Origin: Pelomonas dachongensis | Lineage (GTDB): Bacteria; Pseudomonadota; Gammaproteobacteria; Burkholderiales; Burkholderiaceae_C | Assembly (NCBI RefSeq): GCF_043555865.1 | Contig: NZ_JBIGHY010000002.1 | Span: 124,001-188,000 of the forward strand | Length of the DNA stretch: 64,000 bases | Direction of reading: 5' to 3' | In this document: piece by piece, positions 27,568 through 37,400 of the stretch | How positions within the stretch are numbered: position 1 is the stretch's first letter | Layout of the letters: every line of letters begins with the position of its first letter | Notes under the pieces: generated by a model | What the model was told of the DNA's origin: nothing | The model's database searches: none | The model's input: only the letters and a program-made list of their open reading frames with translations | Made by a program: the position numbers and the translations under genes

Positions 27568-28653
27568 TCAACCTGCGGCGCTCAGGCGCAGCGGCGGGCG
27601 GGAGCGCGGCGCGGCGTCGGACTGCCGGCGTATCAGCTCGTGGGCGACCAGTACGTGCTCGCAAGGCAGCGGCTCGCCGGCGCGGCGCGCGCGGATGTGG
27701 CGCACGAGCAGATCCACCGCCGCGCCTGCCATCTGCGTGATGGGCTGGCGGATGGTGGTCAGCTCGGGCCAGATGGTCGTGGCCAGCGGCGCGTCGTCGA
27801 AACCGACTACGGTCAGGTCGCTGGGCACGTCCAGCCCCTGGCGATGGGCGATGGCCACGGCGGCGGCGGCCATGTCGTCGTTGCTGGCGAACAGGGCCGT
27901 GGGGCGCTGCGGGGCCGAGAGCAACTCCTCGGCCGCGTCCAAGCCGGAGCGGTAGCTGAAGTCGCCCTGGGCAGTCAGCGCCACCTGGGCGGGATCCATG
28001 CCGGCGTCGCGCAGCGCCGCATGAAAGCCGGCCAGCCGCCGCTCGCTGCAGCGCTGATGCCGGTCGCCGATGACGAAGCCCAACCGCTGGTGGCCCAACT
28101 GCAGCAGGTGGCGCGTCATTTCATAGGCGGCGCGGTGGTCGTCGATGCCCACGGCACTGAGCTTGGGGTGCGGGCGCCCGCTAGACACCGCGACGGCCAG
28201 CTTGCCGCTGTCGATGGCCATCTGCAGCAGCGGTTCGGCGTCGCAGAAGGGGGGCGCCAGGATGAGGCCGTCCACACCGCCAGCCAGCAGGGTGGCGACC
28301 TGCCGTTGTTCGTCGTCGCGGGCCTCGCAGCGCTGCACGTCCAGGTGCACGTGGCGCAGGCTGGCCTTGTTGAGCAGTCCGATCAGGAAGTCGCTCAGGT
28401 AGCCCACGCTGGGGTCGTGATAGACCATGCCGATGCTGATCGTGTCCGCGTCCAATACCCGGCGCGGTATCGGGTGGTTCTGGTAGTTCAACGTGTCCAA
28501 CGCTGCGCGCACTTTGTCGCGCGTGCCGGGACGCACGTTGTCCTCGCCATTGACGACGCGCGACACGGTCATCGGCGACACGCCGGCCAGCTCGGCAACG
28601 TCGGCAATTGTCGCCAGCTTGGTGCGACGCCGCTGACGCAGGGGTGGGTTCAA
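27568..28653 (-). CDS. LacI-family transcriptional regulator (copy 2)
   Basis: 361 aa with a TTG start at 28653, preceded by GCGAGG; no suitable ATG lies nearby. The DNA-binding helices are IADVAELAGVSPMTVSRVVN, the hinge LNYQNHPIPRRVLDADT, and the C-terminal domain is the same type as copy 1, with FASNDDMAAAAVAIAHRQGL and LTVVGFDDAPLATTIWPELT. Both copies end in a similar R-x-QSDAAP tail. The similarity over the whole length points to duplication within the locus, while the DNA-contacting helices differ at a few positions. A putative operator lies 47 bases upstream at 28700-28713. Confidence 0.92.
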   Translation of the reverse strand: MNPPLRQRRRTKLATIADVAELAGVSPMTVSRVVNGEDNVRPGTRDKVRAALDTLNYQNHPIPRRVLDADTISIGMVYHDPSVGYLSDFLIGLLNKASLRHVHLDVQRCEARDDEQRQVATLLAGGVDGLILAPPFCDAEPLLQMAIDSGKLAVAVSSGRPHPKLSAVGIDDHRAAYEMTRHLLQLGHQRLGFVIGDRHQRCSERRLAGFHAALRDAGMDPAQVALTAQGDFSYRSGLDAAEELLSAPQRPTALFASNDDMAAAAVAIAHRQGLDVPSDLTVVGFDDAPLATTIWPELTTIRQPITQMAGAAVDLLVRHIRARRAGEPLPCEHVLVAHELIRRQSDAAPRSRPPLRLSAAG

Positions 28654-28699
28654 TGTCGACCTCGCAGGTTCACTTCGGCCTGCGCCGTGCGCAGGGAAA

Positions 28700-28713
28700 T
28701 GATTTCGCTAACA
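28700..28713 (+). promoter_or_regulatory. Putative LacI operator upstream of regulator copy 2
   Basis: TGATTTCGCTAACA fits TGNTANCGNTANCA at 9 of 10 fixed positions. It is in the 179-base gap between regulator copy 2 and the end of the GH2 gene, so it would control the regulator itself. Confidence 0.5.
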
Positions 28714-28832
28714 TTTATTGGTTGAAGAATCACCAGCAGACTGTAGCGCGACTGGACAGCGCGGTCCTTGGCGTTTGCCCGACGCTTGCAGCATTCATCG
28801 GCAGGCCCTCGACGCGCTGCTGCGCATCGCAG

Positions 28833-31556
28833 TCAGCGCCCCTCCCGCTTGGTGTGCAGGGTGATCTCGGCCGGTGCCAGGCCGTCTGCCTGCGCGCGCA
28901 CCACCAGCGTGCCGGCGGTGCCCACCCGGCCGCGCACGATGGCCAGCGCCTGGCCGCTGAAGGCACGACGGTGGGGTGACGGGAACGGCTCGAAGCTGGT
29001 CGCGTCGCCATTGTCGGTGGCGACGATGTCGCCGGGGCCGTCAATGCTGAAACGGATGCGCGTGTCGGCGCGCGGCACAGTGCGTCCGGTCGAATCCGTG
29101 ACGCGCAGCGTGACAAAGCTCAGGTCGCTGCCGTCAGCCATGATCCGGCTGCGGTCGGCCTGTAGCGCCAGCGCCGTGGCCGCGCCCGCGGTGGCGACGG
29201 TGGCCGTGGCCCAGGGCATGCCGTCCTTGTAGGCCTGCAGCGTCAGCTCGCCGGGCTCGTAGACCACCTCGTCCCAACGCAGCCGGTACTGGCCCGTCGC
29301 CTTCTTCCGCTTGCCGAGTGACCGGCCGTTCAGGAACAACTCGGCTTCGTCGCCGCTGGTGAAGGCGTGGACCGGCGTGACCTGGCCCACGCGATCCGGC
29401 CAGGTCCAGTGCGGCAGCAGGTGGGCCATGGGCAGGTCGGGCCGCCAGCGCGACTGGTACAGGTAGAAGCGGTCCTTGGGGAAGCCGGCCAGGTCCACGA
29501 TGCCAGAGTAAGAGCTGCGCGCTGCGTAGTAGGGCGTGGGCTCGCCCAGGTAGTCGAAGCCGGTCCAGACGAACTCGCCGGCGACGTAAGGATGGGCGTC
29601 CAGCGCGGCGAAGACCTTGTCGGCCGAGGCGCCGAAGTCCACCGCGTACAGCTCGTAGCCGCTGACCTGCAGCGCTTGGCTGTCGCCGCCGCGGCCATCG
29701 CGCGTGATGGAACTACTGGCCGGCGTGACCGGGAACAGGTAAACGCCGCGGCTGCTGAACGCAGAGGCTGTCTCGCTGCTGAGGATGAGCTTGTCCGGGA
29801 ACCTGGCGTGGAAGTTGGGGTATTGCGGCGGCGTGCGGATACGGTCGGTGCCGATGAACTCGGGGTCTTGCCTTATGCCCTCGCCCTGGTAGTTCAGGCT
29901 GATGACGTCCACCTCAGCCGGCAGCGGCATGTCGGACTTGGCGAAGTTCATTGCCGTCGTCGTGGGCCGGGTGGGGTCTTCCTCACGGGCGATGGCGTGT
30001 AAGCGGCGGGCTATCGCCGCGCCGGCCTGGTCGGTGTACTGCTCGCCCACCTCGTTGCCGATGCTCCACATGATGATGGACGGGTGGTTGCGGTCGCGGC
30101 GCAGCATGGCCCGCAGGTCGGCGTCGTGCCAGTCCGGGAAGATCAGGTGGAAGTCCAGCGGCGTCTTCTTGCGCTCCCAGCTGTCGAAGATTTCATCCAC
30201 CACCAGCAGGCCCATGCGGTCGCACAGCTCAAGGAACTCGCGGGCCGGCGGGTTGTGCGACATGCGCACGGCATTCGCACCCATCGCCTGCATGATCTGC
30301 AGCTGTCGCTCGGCGGCCCGCACGTTGAAGGCGGCGCCCAAAGCGCCCAGGTCGTGGTGCAGGTTGACGCCCTGCAGCTTCACCGGCTGGCCGTTGACAT
30401 GCAGGCCGGTGTTGGCGTCAAAGCGCAGCGTGCGGATACCGAAGGGCGTCTCGTAGCGGTCGATCACGCCGGCCTTGCTGGACAGCCGCGTCACAGCGAC
30501 ATAGCGGTGGGGTTGCTGCTGCGGCCTCGGGCCCCACAAGCGCGGCTTCGCGATGCGCATCGCCAGGGCGGCGACGCCCTGCCCGCCCGCCGGCACCGCG
30601 AGCGCCGGCTGCAGGCTCGTGGCGACGGCGTCACCCATCGGTTTCCCATCCGCGTCCAGCGCAAAGATCTCGGTCTGTACGTCCACACGCGCGGGCGCGG
30701 CGCCGTCGTTGTCGACGCGCACCTCCACCTCCACCGTGGCCTGCCCGGCCGCCACCTGGGGCGTCGTGATGCGCGTGCCCCAGTGAGCCACATGCAGCGG
30801 CGCGGTCTTGGTCAGCCAGACCTTGCGGTACAGGCCTGCCCCCGGATACCAGCGCGCCGACTCGGGCGGGTTGTCCAGCCGAATGACCAACTGGTTGGCG
30901 CCGCCCGGTTGGGCCCAGGGCGTCACGTCCAGCCGGAACGAGTTGTAGCCATAAGGCCAGCCGCCCACCAGCTTGCCGTTGAGCCACACGGTGGCATGAG
31001 ACATGGCGCCGTCGACGTCCAGGAACAGCGAGCGGCCGCGGTCCGCCTCCGGGATGTCCAGCGTGCGCCGATACCAGACCGGGCCCCAGGTCTGCAGCCG
31101 GCCCATGCCGCCGTACGGGCCGGTCTGCAGGAAGGGGCCGGCGATGGCCCAGTCGTGCGGCAGCGTGACGGCCTGCCAACCGCTGTCGTCGAAGCCGGGC
31201 CGCACGAAGTCGACATCGCTGCCCAGGTGGCCCTCGGGTCGGCGATGGCGTTGGGCGGGATCCTTGATGAAGGGGTTGGCGCTCGGCAGCACCCAGGGCT
31301 TGAGCACGCGGTCTTGCGTGCCGGCCTGGGTCCGCACGGCTTCGTCGGGCCGGGCATCGGCCACCTTGCCGTCCGCCGACGCTTGCACCTCCGGGCGCAC
31401 GTCATACATCAGCCGCGCCGTTGCGCCGGCCGGGTCGCTGCGGTGGAAGCGCCAGCCTGCTGACAAGTCGATGCGCTCGCGCGCCAAGGCCGGCAAGGCC
31501 ACGGCCAGGCACAGGGCCAACGCAGTCGCCGTGCGCCGCCAGGGGTTGTCGTACAT
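28833..31556 (-). CDS. Secreted GH2-family beta-glycosidase (beta-galactosidase like)
   Basis: 907 aa from the ATG at 31556, chosen for its ribosome site AGGAGA and the signal peptide (RRTATALALCLAVALPALA). The order is that of GH2 enzymes: jelly-roll domain with GPVWYRRTLDIPEADRGRSL, Ig-like domain, then the TIM barrel with RFDANTGLHVNGQPVKLQGV and MGANAVRMSHNPP. The acid/base is Glu502 in IIMWSIGNEVGEQ and the nucleophile is Glu595 in ILSSETASAF. A C-terminal beta domain (about 800-900) resembles the GH2 extra Ig domain. It probably trims oligosaccharide side chains in the periplasm; substrate (galactose, arabinose or other) cannot be fixed from sequence alone. Confidence 0.9.
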   Translation of the reverse strand: MYDNPWRRTATALALCLAVALPALARERIDLSAGWRFHRSDPAGATARLMYDVRPEVQASADGKVADARPDEAVRTQAGTQDRVLKPWVLPSANPFIKDPAQRHRRPEGHLGSDVDFVRPGFDDSGWQAVTLPHDWAIAGPFLQTGPYGGMGRLQTWGPVWYRRTLDIPEADRGRSLFLDVDGAMSHATVWLNGKLVGGWPYGYNSFRLDVTPWAQPGGANQLVIRLDNPPESARWYPGAGLYRKVWLTKTAPLHVAHWGTRITTPQVAAGQATVEVEVRVDNDGAAPARVDVQTEIFALDADGKPMGDAVATSLQPALAVPAGGQGVAALAMRIAKPRLWGPRPQQQPHRYVAVTRLSSKAGVIDRYETPFGIRTLRFDANTGLHVNGQPVKLQGVNLHHDLGALGAAFNVRAAERQLQIMQAMGANAVRMSHNPPAREFLELCDRMGLLVVDEIFDSWERKKTPLDFHLIFPDWHDADLRAMLRRDRNHPSIIMWSIGNEVGEQYTDQAGAAIARRLHAIAREEDPTRPTTTAMNFAKSDMPLPAEVDVISLNYQGEGIRQDPEFIGTDRIRTPPQYPNFHARFPDKLILSSETASAFSSRGVYLFPVTPASSSITRDGRGGDSQALQVSGYELYAVDFGASADKVFAALDAHPYVAGEFVWTGFDYLGEPTPYYAARSSYSGIVDLAGFPKDRFYLYQSRWRPDLPMAHLLPHWTWPDRVGQVTPVHAFTSGDEAELFLNGRSLGKRKKATGQYRLRWDEVVYEPGELTLQAYKDGMPWATATVATAGAATALALQADRSRIMADGSDLSFVTLRVTDSTGRTVPRADTRIRFSIDGPGDIVATDNGDATSFEPFPSPHRRAFSGQALAIVRGRVGTAGTLVVRAQADGLAPAEITLHTKREGR

Positions 31557-31577
31557 CCTTGAGTCTCCTGCGGTCGT

Positions 31578-31591
31578 TGGTAACGTTCTCA
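31578..31591 (+). promoter_or_regulatory. Putative LacI operator upstream of the GH2 gene
   Basis: TGGTAACGTTCTCA fits TGNTANCGNTANCA at 9 of 10 fixed positions and lies 22 bases before the GH2 start codon on the minus strand, close enough to block transcription or initiation. Confidence 0.5.
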
Positions 31592-31656
31592 AAATCTACA
31601 TTCAAGCCCGTCAGCCTAAGTGGAAACGCCAGCAGGCACGTGCTGGTAGATACCTA

Positions 31657-31670
31657 TGATAGCGATACCA
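31657..31670 (+). promoter_or_regulatory. Putative LacI operator between divergent GH2 and third regulator
   Basis: TGATAGCGATACCA fits TGNTANCGNTANCA at all 10 fixed positions. It sits in the divergent promoter region, 101 bases from the GH2 start and 115 bases before the third lacI-type gene, so it may serve both directions. A nearby GGTAGATACC repeat may be a further half-site. Confidence 0.6.
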
Positions 31671-31784
31671 ATAACGAAGAGACAACGCTGCGCATGACGT
31701 GGAGCGCGTGCGGCTTCCCCACCCGGCCAGGTGACCGCAGGGCCGCTGAGCCGGGCCACTCCACCGCATCGCCGGCGGCTCGAA

Positions 31785-32840
31785 ATGGCTCCTCCACCCC
31801 CTCTCCTTCTGCCCGACCTGCGGGCGCGGCTGCACGACGTGGCGCGTGAGGCCGGCGTGAGCCTGGCCACGGTGGACCGCGCGCTGAACCACCGGCCCGG
31901 TGTCAGCCCACGCACGCTGCAGCGCGTGCAGGAGGCGGTGACGCGGCTGACGCAGCGCCACCACGACCCTGCCATGCCGCTGCCGCGCGGCGGTGGGTGG
32001 CTGCTGTGCTTCCTGCTGCCGGCCGGGCAGAACTGCTTTGTCGATCAACTGCGCGAGGCACTGCACGCGCTGACGCCGTGGCTCGCCGAGCAGCGCGCCC
32101 GCGTGGAGATACGCACCACCGACGCCTTCTCGCCGGCGGCTGCTTCCGCAGCGGTCAGGCGGCTGCGCGGCCAGTACGACGCGGTGGTGCTGATGCTGCA
32201 GGACCACCCACTCGTGCGCGAAGCCGTGGAACGCATGGCTTTCGACGGCACCAGCGTCGTGACGCTGGTGTCCGACATCGCGGCGCGCGCGCGCAGCCAT
32301 TTCGTCGGCATCGACAACCGTGCCGCTGGCCGCACGGCCGGCGCACTGCTGGGCCGCTTCGTTGGCGCCTGCCGCGGGCCGGTGGGCATCGTCATGGGCT
32401 CGCATTCGCTGCAAGACCATGCGCAGCGGCTGCACGGCTTCCAGCACGCAATGGCGGCAGAGCATCCGCAGCTGCAGTTGCTGCCGCCGCTGGAGTGCAA
32501 GGACCGGCCAGAGGCGGCGCAGCCGCTGGCCGCTGCGCTGTTGGCACAGCAGCCCCGGCTGGTCGGGCTCTACAGCATCGGCGCCGGCAACGACGGCATT
32601 CACCAGGCGCTGAAGACGTCCGGCGCCGCGGGCCGGCTGGCCTGGGTTTGCCATGAGCTGACGCCGCACACGCGTGCCGCGCTGTTGGACGGTAGCGCGA
32701 GCGCGGTGATCGGCCAGTCCGCCATGCAGGAGGCGCGTGCGGCCTGCCGGCTGGCGCTGGCGCGGCTGACCCGCCAGCGCGAACTCGCAGACGTCGAGCC
32801 CATCCGCATCGAGATCTACTTGAAGGACAACCTCCCATGA
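31785..32840 (+). CDS. LacI-family transcriptional regulator (third, distinct)
   Basis: 351 aa from the ATG at 31785; an alternative GTG at 31731 would add 18 residues without a helix-turn-helix. The DNA-binding part is LHDVAREAGVSLATVDRALN with HRPGVSPRTLQRVQEAV. The sugar-binding domain has LLCFLLPAGQNCFVDQLREA and VGLYSIGAGNDGIHQALKTS, of the ribose-binding-protein type. It is not closely similar to the two paralogues 5 kb upstream. Its stop overlaps the ATG of the GH43 gene (ATGA), so regulator and enzyme are one transcription unit. Confidence 0.9.
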   Translation: MAPPPPLLLPDLRARLHDVAREAGVSLATVDRALNHRPGVSPRTLQRVQEAVTRLTQRHHDPAMPLPRGGGWLLCFLLPAGQNCFVDQLREALHALTPWLAEQRARVEIRTTDAFSPAAASAAVRRLRGQYDAVVLMLQDHPLVREAVERMAFDGTSVVTLVSDIAARARSHFVGIDNRAAGRTAGALLGRFVGACRGPVGIVMGSHSLQDHAQRLHGFQHAMAAEHPQLQLLPPLECKDRPEAAQPLAAALLAQQPRLVGLYSIGAGNDGIHQALKTSGAAGRLAWVCHELTPHTRAALLDGSASAVIGQSAMQEARAACRLALARLTRQRELADVEPIRIEIYLKDNLP

Positions 32841-34402
32841 CAGCCACTCGACTGGCGGCCGCCCTGTGCGCAGCCGGCCTGTGCCTCGCCTCGCCGCCAG
32901 CCCCGGCCTGGCAGTCCGACAATGGCGACGGCAGCTACACCAACCCGCCGCTGAACGCCGACTACCCGGACCCGGACATCATCCGCGTCGGCGAGGACTT
33001 CTACTTCGCCACCACCACCTTCGCCAACTCGCCGGGGCTGCGCATCCTGCACTCGCGCGACCTCGTCAACTGGCGCATCGCCGGCCACGTGCTGCCGCGG
33101 CTGGAAGGTGGCCCGGCGTTCGACCTGAAGGGCGGCAGCGTCTACCGGCGCGGCGTGTTTGCGCCCAGCCTGCGCTTTCATGACGGGCAGTTCATCATTG
33201 CGTTCACAATGGTGGGCCAGCACACGCGCATCTGCCGCGCCGCCGACGTGGCCGGCCCGTGGCGCTGCCACGCGCTGGATCGCGCGGCCTTCGACCCCGG
33301 CCTGTTTTTCGACACCGACGGCAGCGCCTACATCGCCACTGCCATCGGCAGCGACGGCACGGTGACGCTGCTGTCGCTGAGCCCGGACCTGACGACGGTG
33401 ACGCAGGCCCGCAAGATCCACCACATCCCGGGCGCCGAGGGCTCCAAGCTCGTCCGCCGCGGCGACTGGTACTACCTGTTCAACGCCGTGCCGCGCCGCC
33501 TCGCGATGACGATCTCGCGCGCCCGTGCGCTGACCGGGCCGTGGGAGACCATCCCGTCCATCAACAGCGCGCAGACCGGCGGCCACCAGGGTGCCATCGT
33601 GGACCTGGCCGACGGCCGCTGGTGGGGCTTCGTCATGCAGGACAAACCCAGCATCGGCCGCATCACCAACCTCAGCCCCATCTTCTGGAAGGACGACTGG
33701 CCCGTCTGGGGCACGCCCGAAGCGCCAGGCCGCGTGCCGGCCGTCGCGCGCAAGCCGGTGCAGGGCCAGGCGCCGCAGCAGCCCGCCACGTCCGACGAGT
33801 TCGATGCGCCGCAGTTGGGCCTGCAATGGGCGTGGAACCACAACCCCGACGACAGCCGCTGGTCGCTGGCCGCCCGCCCCGGCTTCCTGCGCCTGCAGGC
33901 GACGCGGGCCACCACGTTCTGGAGCGCCCGCAACACACTGACGCAAAAGGGCCAGGGCTCCTACAGCCGCGCCGACGTGGCACTGGACCTCCAAGGCCTG
34001 GTGCGAGGCGACCACTGCGGCTTCGGTGTCATCGGCAAGGTCAACGCGCACATCGCCGCGACGCGGCTGGACGATGGCAGCCTGCAGCTGGAGATGGGTG
34101 GCCAGGTCGACCAGGGCGACGGCAAGCCGCAGACCGAACTGCCAATTGAACACCCAGCCCGCGCCGCACTGCCCGGCCCGCGCGTGCTGCTGCGCACGGA
34201 GCTGGACTTCACGCGCGAGCGCGGCCGGCTGTCTTGGTCGGTGGACGGCCGGTGGCAGACGCTGGGCGACGAGTTCGCCTTGATCTACGACTGGCGCACC
34301 GGCACCTTCCAAGGGCCGCAGTACGCCCTCTTCTGCTTCAACCCCGGCGCCACAGGCGGGCAGATGGACGTGGACGCGTTCCTGTTCAGCGATCGCCGCT
34401 GA
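32837..34402 (+). CDS. Secreted GH43-family glycosidase (xylosidase/arabinofuranosidase type)
   Basis: 521 aa with signal peptide TRLAAALCAAGLCLASPPAP. The five-bladed propeller of GH43 begins NADYPDPDIIRVGEDFYFAT (the first aspartate of the PDPD stretch as base), continues with AFDPGLFFDTDGSAYIAT (modulating aspartate) and IPGAEGSKLVRRGDWYYLF (glutamate acid). The C-terminal half has the beta-sandwich typical of GH43 with C2 domain: FDAPQLGLQWAWNHNPDD, then FWSARNTLTQKGQGSYSRAD. It likely releases xylose or arabinose in the periplasm or outside. It is translated from an ATG overlapping the end of the regulator gene. Sugar specificity is not determined. Confidence 0.92.
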   Translation: MTATRLAAALCAAGLCLASPPAPAWQSDNGDGSYTNPPLNADYPDPDIIRVGEDFYFATTTFANSPGLRILHSRDLVNWRIAGHVLPRLEGGPAFDLKGGSVYRRGVFAPSLRFHDGQFIIAFTMVGQHTRICRAADVAGPWRCHALDRAAFDPGLFFDTDGSAYIATAIGSDGTVTLLSLSPDLTTVTQARKIHHIPGAEGSKLVRRGDWYYLFNAVPRRLAMTISRARALTGPWETIPSINSAQTGGHQGAIVDLADGRWWGFVMQDKPSIGRITNLSPIFWKDDWPVWGTPEAPGRVPAVARKPVQGQAPQQPATSDEFDAPQLGLQWAWNHNPDDSRWSLAARPGFLRLQATRATTFWSARNTLTQKGQGSYSRADVALDLQGLVRGDHCGFGVIGKVNAHIAATRLDDGSLQLEMGGQVDQGDGKPQTELPIEHPARAALPGPRVLLRTELDFTRERGRLSWSVDGRWQTLGDEFALIYDWRTGTFQGPQYALFCFNPGATGGQMDVDAFLFSDRR

Positions 34403-34425
34403 CGCTGGCGGCACCTGCATGAGAG

Positions 34426-34447
34426 ACGCCCCGGTATGCCGGGGCGT
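34426..34447. terminator. Hairpin between convergent GH43 and TonB-receptor genes
   Basis: ACGCCCCGG-TATG-CCGGGGCGT is a perfect 9-bp stem with a 4-base loop followed by TTGCTGTT on the plus strand. It lies 24 bases after the GH43 stop and before the end of the convergent receptor gene, so it can act in both directions. Confidence 0.75.
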
Positions 34448-34489
34448 TGCTGTTGGCGGCTGCCGGAGTGCCAGCAGCCTCAATGACCG

Positions 34490-37400
34490 TCAGAACGCGG
34501 CGCGCATCGACACGTTGTAGCTCGGGCCCGGTTTGTACTCGTCGAACACGGCGCCGGGGAACTGCACCCAGGTGCGGCTGATGGCATCGGTGGCGTTCCA
34601 GACGCTGAAGTTCAGGCTGGTGTCGTACTTGAAGCCGAAGGCCTGTTTGAAGTTGATGCCGGCGGAGGCATCGATCTGTGTGCGCGCGGTGCTCCACATG
34701 TAGGCGCCGGGCGTGGACAGCCCCACGCTGGAACCGACGATGTGCTCCGACTGGTACTGGCGAGAGACCCGGAAGCTGTAGCCATTGCGCTCGTAGTACA
34801 GCGTCAGGTTGTTGGTGCGCGGCGGCACACCGGCCACCGGCAACGCGTTGGGCAGCGTGTCGGTCTGCTTGGTGTACGTGTAGTTGGCGGTGAAACCGAA
34901 GCCCTTGACCGGCAGGAAGTCCAGCGGCTGCTGCCAGGTCAGCTCGGCACCGCGCACCTTGAGCTTGGTGGCGATGTTGAAAGGTTCGGTGATCTCCACG
35001 ATGTGGCGGTCCCGTCCGCCGCTGGCGGTGACGGATTGCGTCTGTGCATCCGTCAACCCGACCTCGCCGTACAGCGCATCCAGCTGCGCCAGCGTGTAGC
35101 TGACGACGCGGTTCGCCGGGCGACCGGTCAGGTCCTTGCCGAACGCGCTCAACGCCACGTAGGCTTCGCGCGTCATGTAGTACTCCAGCGCCAGATCGAA
35201 GTTGTTGGACTTGAACGGCTGCAGCTTGGGATTGGTCAGGTTGCCCTGGCGCGCGCCCTGGTCGCCGATGGTCAGCCGGGTCTGGCGCAGGTCCGCCGGG
35301 TTGGCGCGCGTCATCGACTTGGAGGCCGACGCCCGGGCGATCAGGCTGGGCGTGATGTTGTAGGCCAGCGAGGCCGACGGCATCATGTTGGTGTACGTCG
35401 TCGACTCGTAGTTCCAGAGCGTCAGATCGTCGTAGCGGGCGCCGTTGAGGTTGCCGAGCGCCGCGTTGCGCGGGTCGGCCTGCGTGACGACCTCGCCGAT
35501 GGTCTGCTGCGTTTCCGCATAGCGCAGGCCAGCGTTGTAGCGCAGCGTGCGGCCCAGCGGCCGCAGTATGCCGGTGACCTCGGCATAGGCCCCGTAGACG
35601 TTCTCGCGGATGTATCCACCGCTGCCGTTGCCGAAGCCGCGGCGGATGTTGTCGCGGAAGTAGCCGTAGTCAGTGTCCTTCGCGAACTTGTCCCAGTTGA
35701 CCGTGATGAAGCCCTGGCTGGAGGCCATCGCGTACTCGGGCACCCGCGCGTTGGGAATGACGGACCCCAGGTAGGCCAGCGGCGTCGTGACGCCGCTCGT
35801 CACGCCCTGGCCGAAGCCGGGGTACGCGGTGGCGGGCAGCGCACCGGTGGTGGTGCGGCCATCGCAGCCGGGCGTTTGCAGCTGGGTGTTGGGCTGGAAG
35901 AAGCGGTAGTTCATGTTGCCGCCGCAGGTCACGTTCATCCAGGCGTCGGCCACCGAATAGCTGCGGTAGCGCCGCTCGATGTCGTCGACGGCGACACCGA
36001 CCTTGAGGTTCAGCGTCTCGTCGCCCCACTTGGCGTTGAGCCGGCCGCCACTGGTGGTGTTGCGACGGTCATAGAGGTCCATGCGCAAGCCCGACAGGCC
36101 CTGCCCGGCTTGGTACCAGCCGAAGTTGGCCGGGTCGTTGATGTTCAGGTTGCCGCTGTAGCGCGGGATCTCGCCGGGGCGGGAGTTGTCGTAGGTGATG
36201 ACGGAGTTGGGCGACCGCGTGGCGAGCAGCACCGTCGGCATGTCGCGGTAGAAGTCGCTGTAGGTCAGGTTGAGGTGGGCGTCGATGGTCAAGTCATCGC
36301 TGGGCCGCACTTCGAAGCCGGGGTTGAAGCTCCAGAACTTGGTCTTTTCCTCCATGGGCCGGAATTCCAGCGACCAGAAGGTGTTGGCGAACGTGGCTTT
36401 GGTCAGCACGCAGCCGCTGGTGCAGTCGCTGCGGTCGAACTCCATGCCCACGGGGATGGGCGTGTTGGCGCGCGTGCCGGCGTTCATGCCGTTGTAGACC
36501 ATCTGGTTGGACTTCTGCGCGCCCAGCATGTCCAGGTAGATGTCCCACTTCTCGTTGGGGCGCCATTGCAGGCTGACGATGCCGCTGGCGCGTTCGCGCT
36601 CGCCCTCGTAGCTGATGTGGCGGCCCAGGCGGCCCATCAGCGCGTTGTCGATCTGCTTGATGTTGGCGCCGGGGTTCAGCGCCAGCAGCATGTCGCGGTT
36701 GATCTGCGCGCCGGGTGTGCCCAGGATGGTGCGCGCATAGTCCGGCAGCGCGCTCAGCGCCAGGCCGGATGGCACCGTGTCCGGCGTGGACTGCGAGCCG
36801 CCGCCGGTGTTGTTCGGATTGTCGCTGGCCAGCGCCTGGAAGGATTTCAGCTGGAAGTTGCGCATGTCCACCGTCTGGAAGCCGGTGGTCCTGTACTGGG
36901 TGTGCCCCCAGGCCGCCCCCACGAGCACGCCGAAGTCGCCCAGCGTGTTGGTGCGCCACGTGTTGCTGACCAGCGCAGAGCCGGTGTCGCTCCACTTGCC
37001 GACTTGATCGCGGTAGTTGCCGCTGAGCGTGACCGCCGAGCGGAAGCCTTGCTTGTCGAACGGGCGCACGCTGCGCATGTCCACGGTGCCGGCGATGCCG
37101 CCTTCCAGCACGCTGGCACGCTGGCTCTTGTAGACGGTGGCGCTGCGGAACAGCTCGGAAGGCAGGAAGTCCATGTCGACTTCGCGGTTCGCGCTGATCG
37201 TGCCGCCCCAGTGGCCGGCCGAGGCCGAGGCCATGGGCGCGCCGTTCAGCAGTACGCGGGTGAAGTTTGCGCCCATGCCGCGGATGGAGATGTTGAGCCC
37301 CTCGCCGTCGATGGTGGCGCGGTTGACGCGCACGCCGGGCACGCGCGACAGCGAGTCGGCAATGCTGGAGTCGGGGAACTTGCCGATGTCTTCGGCGAAC

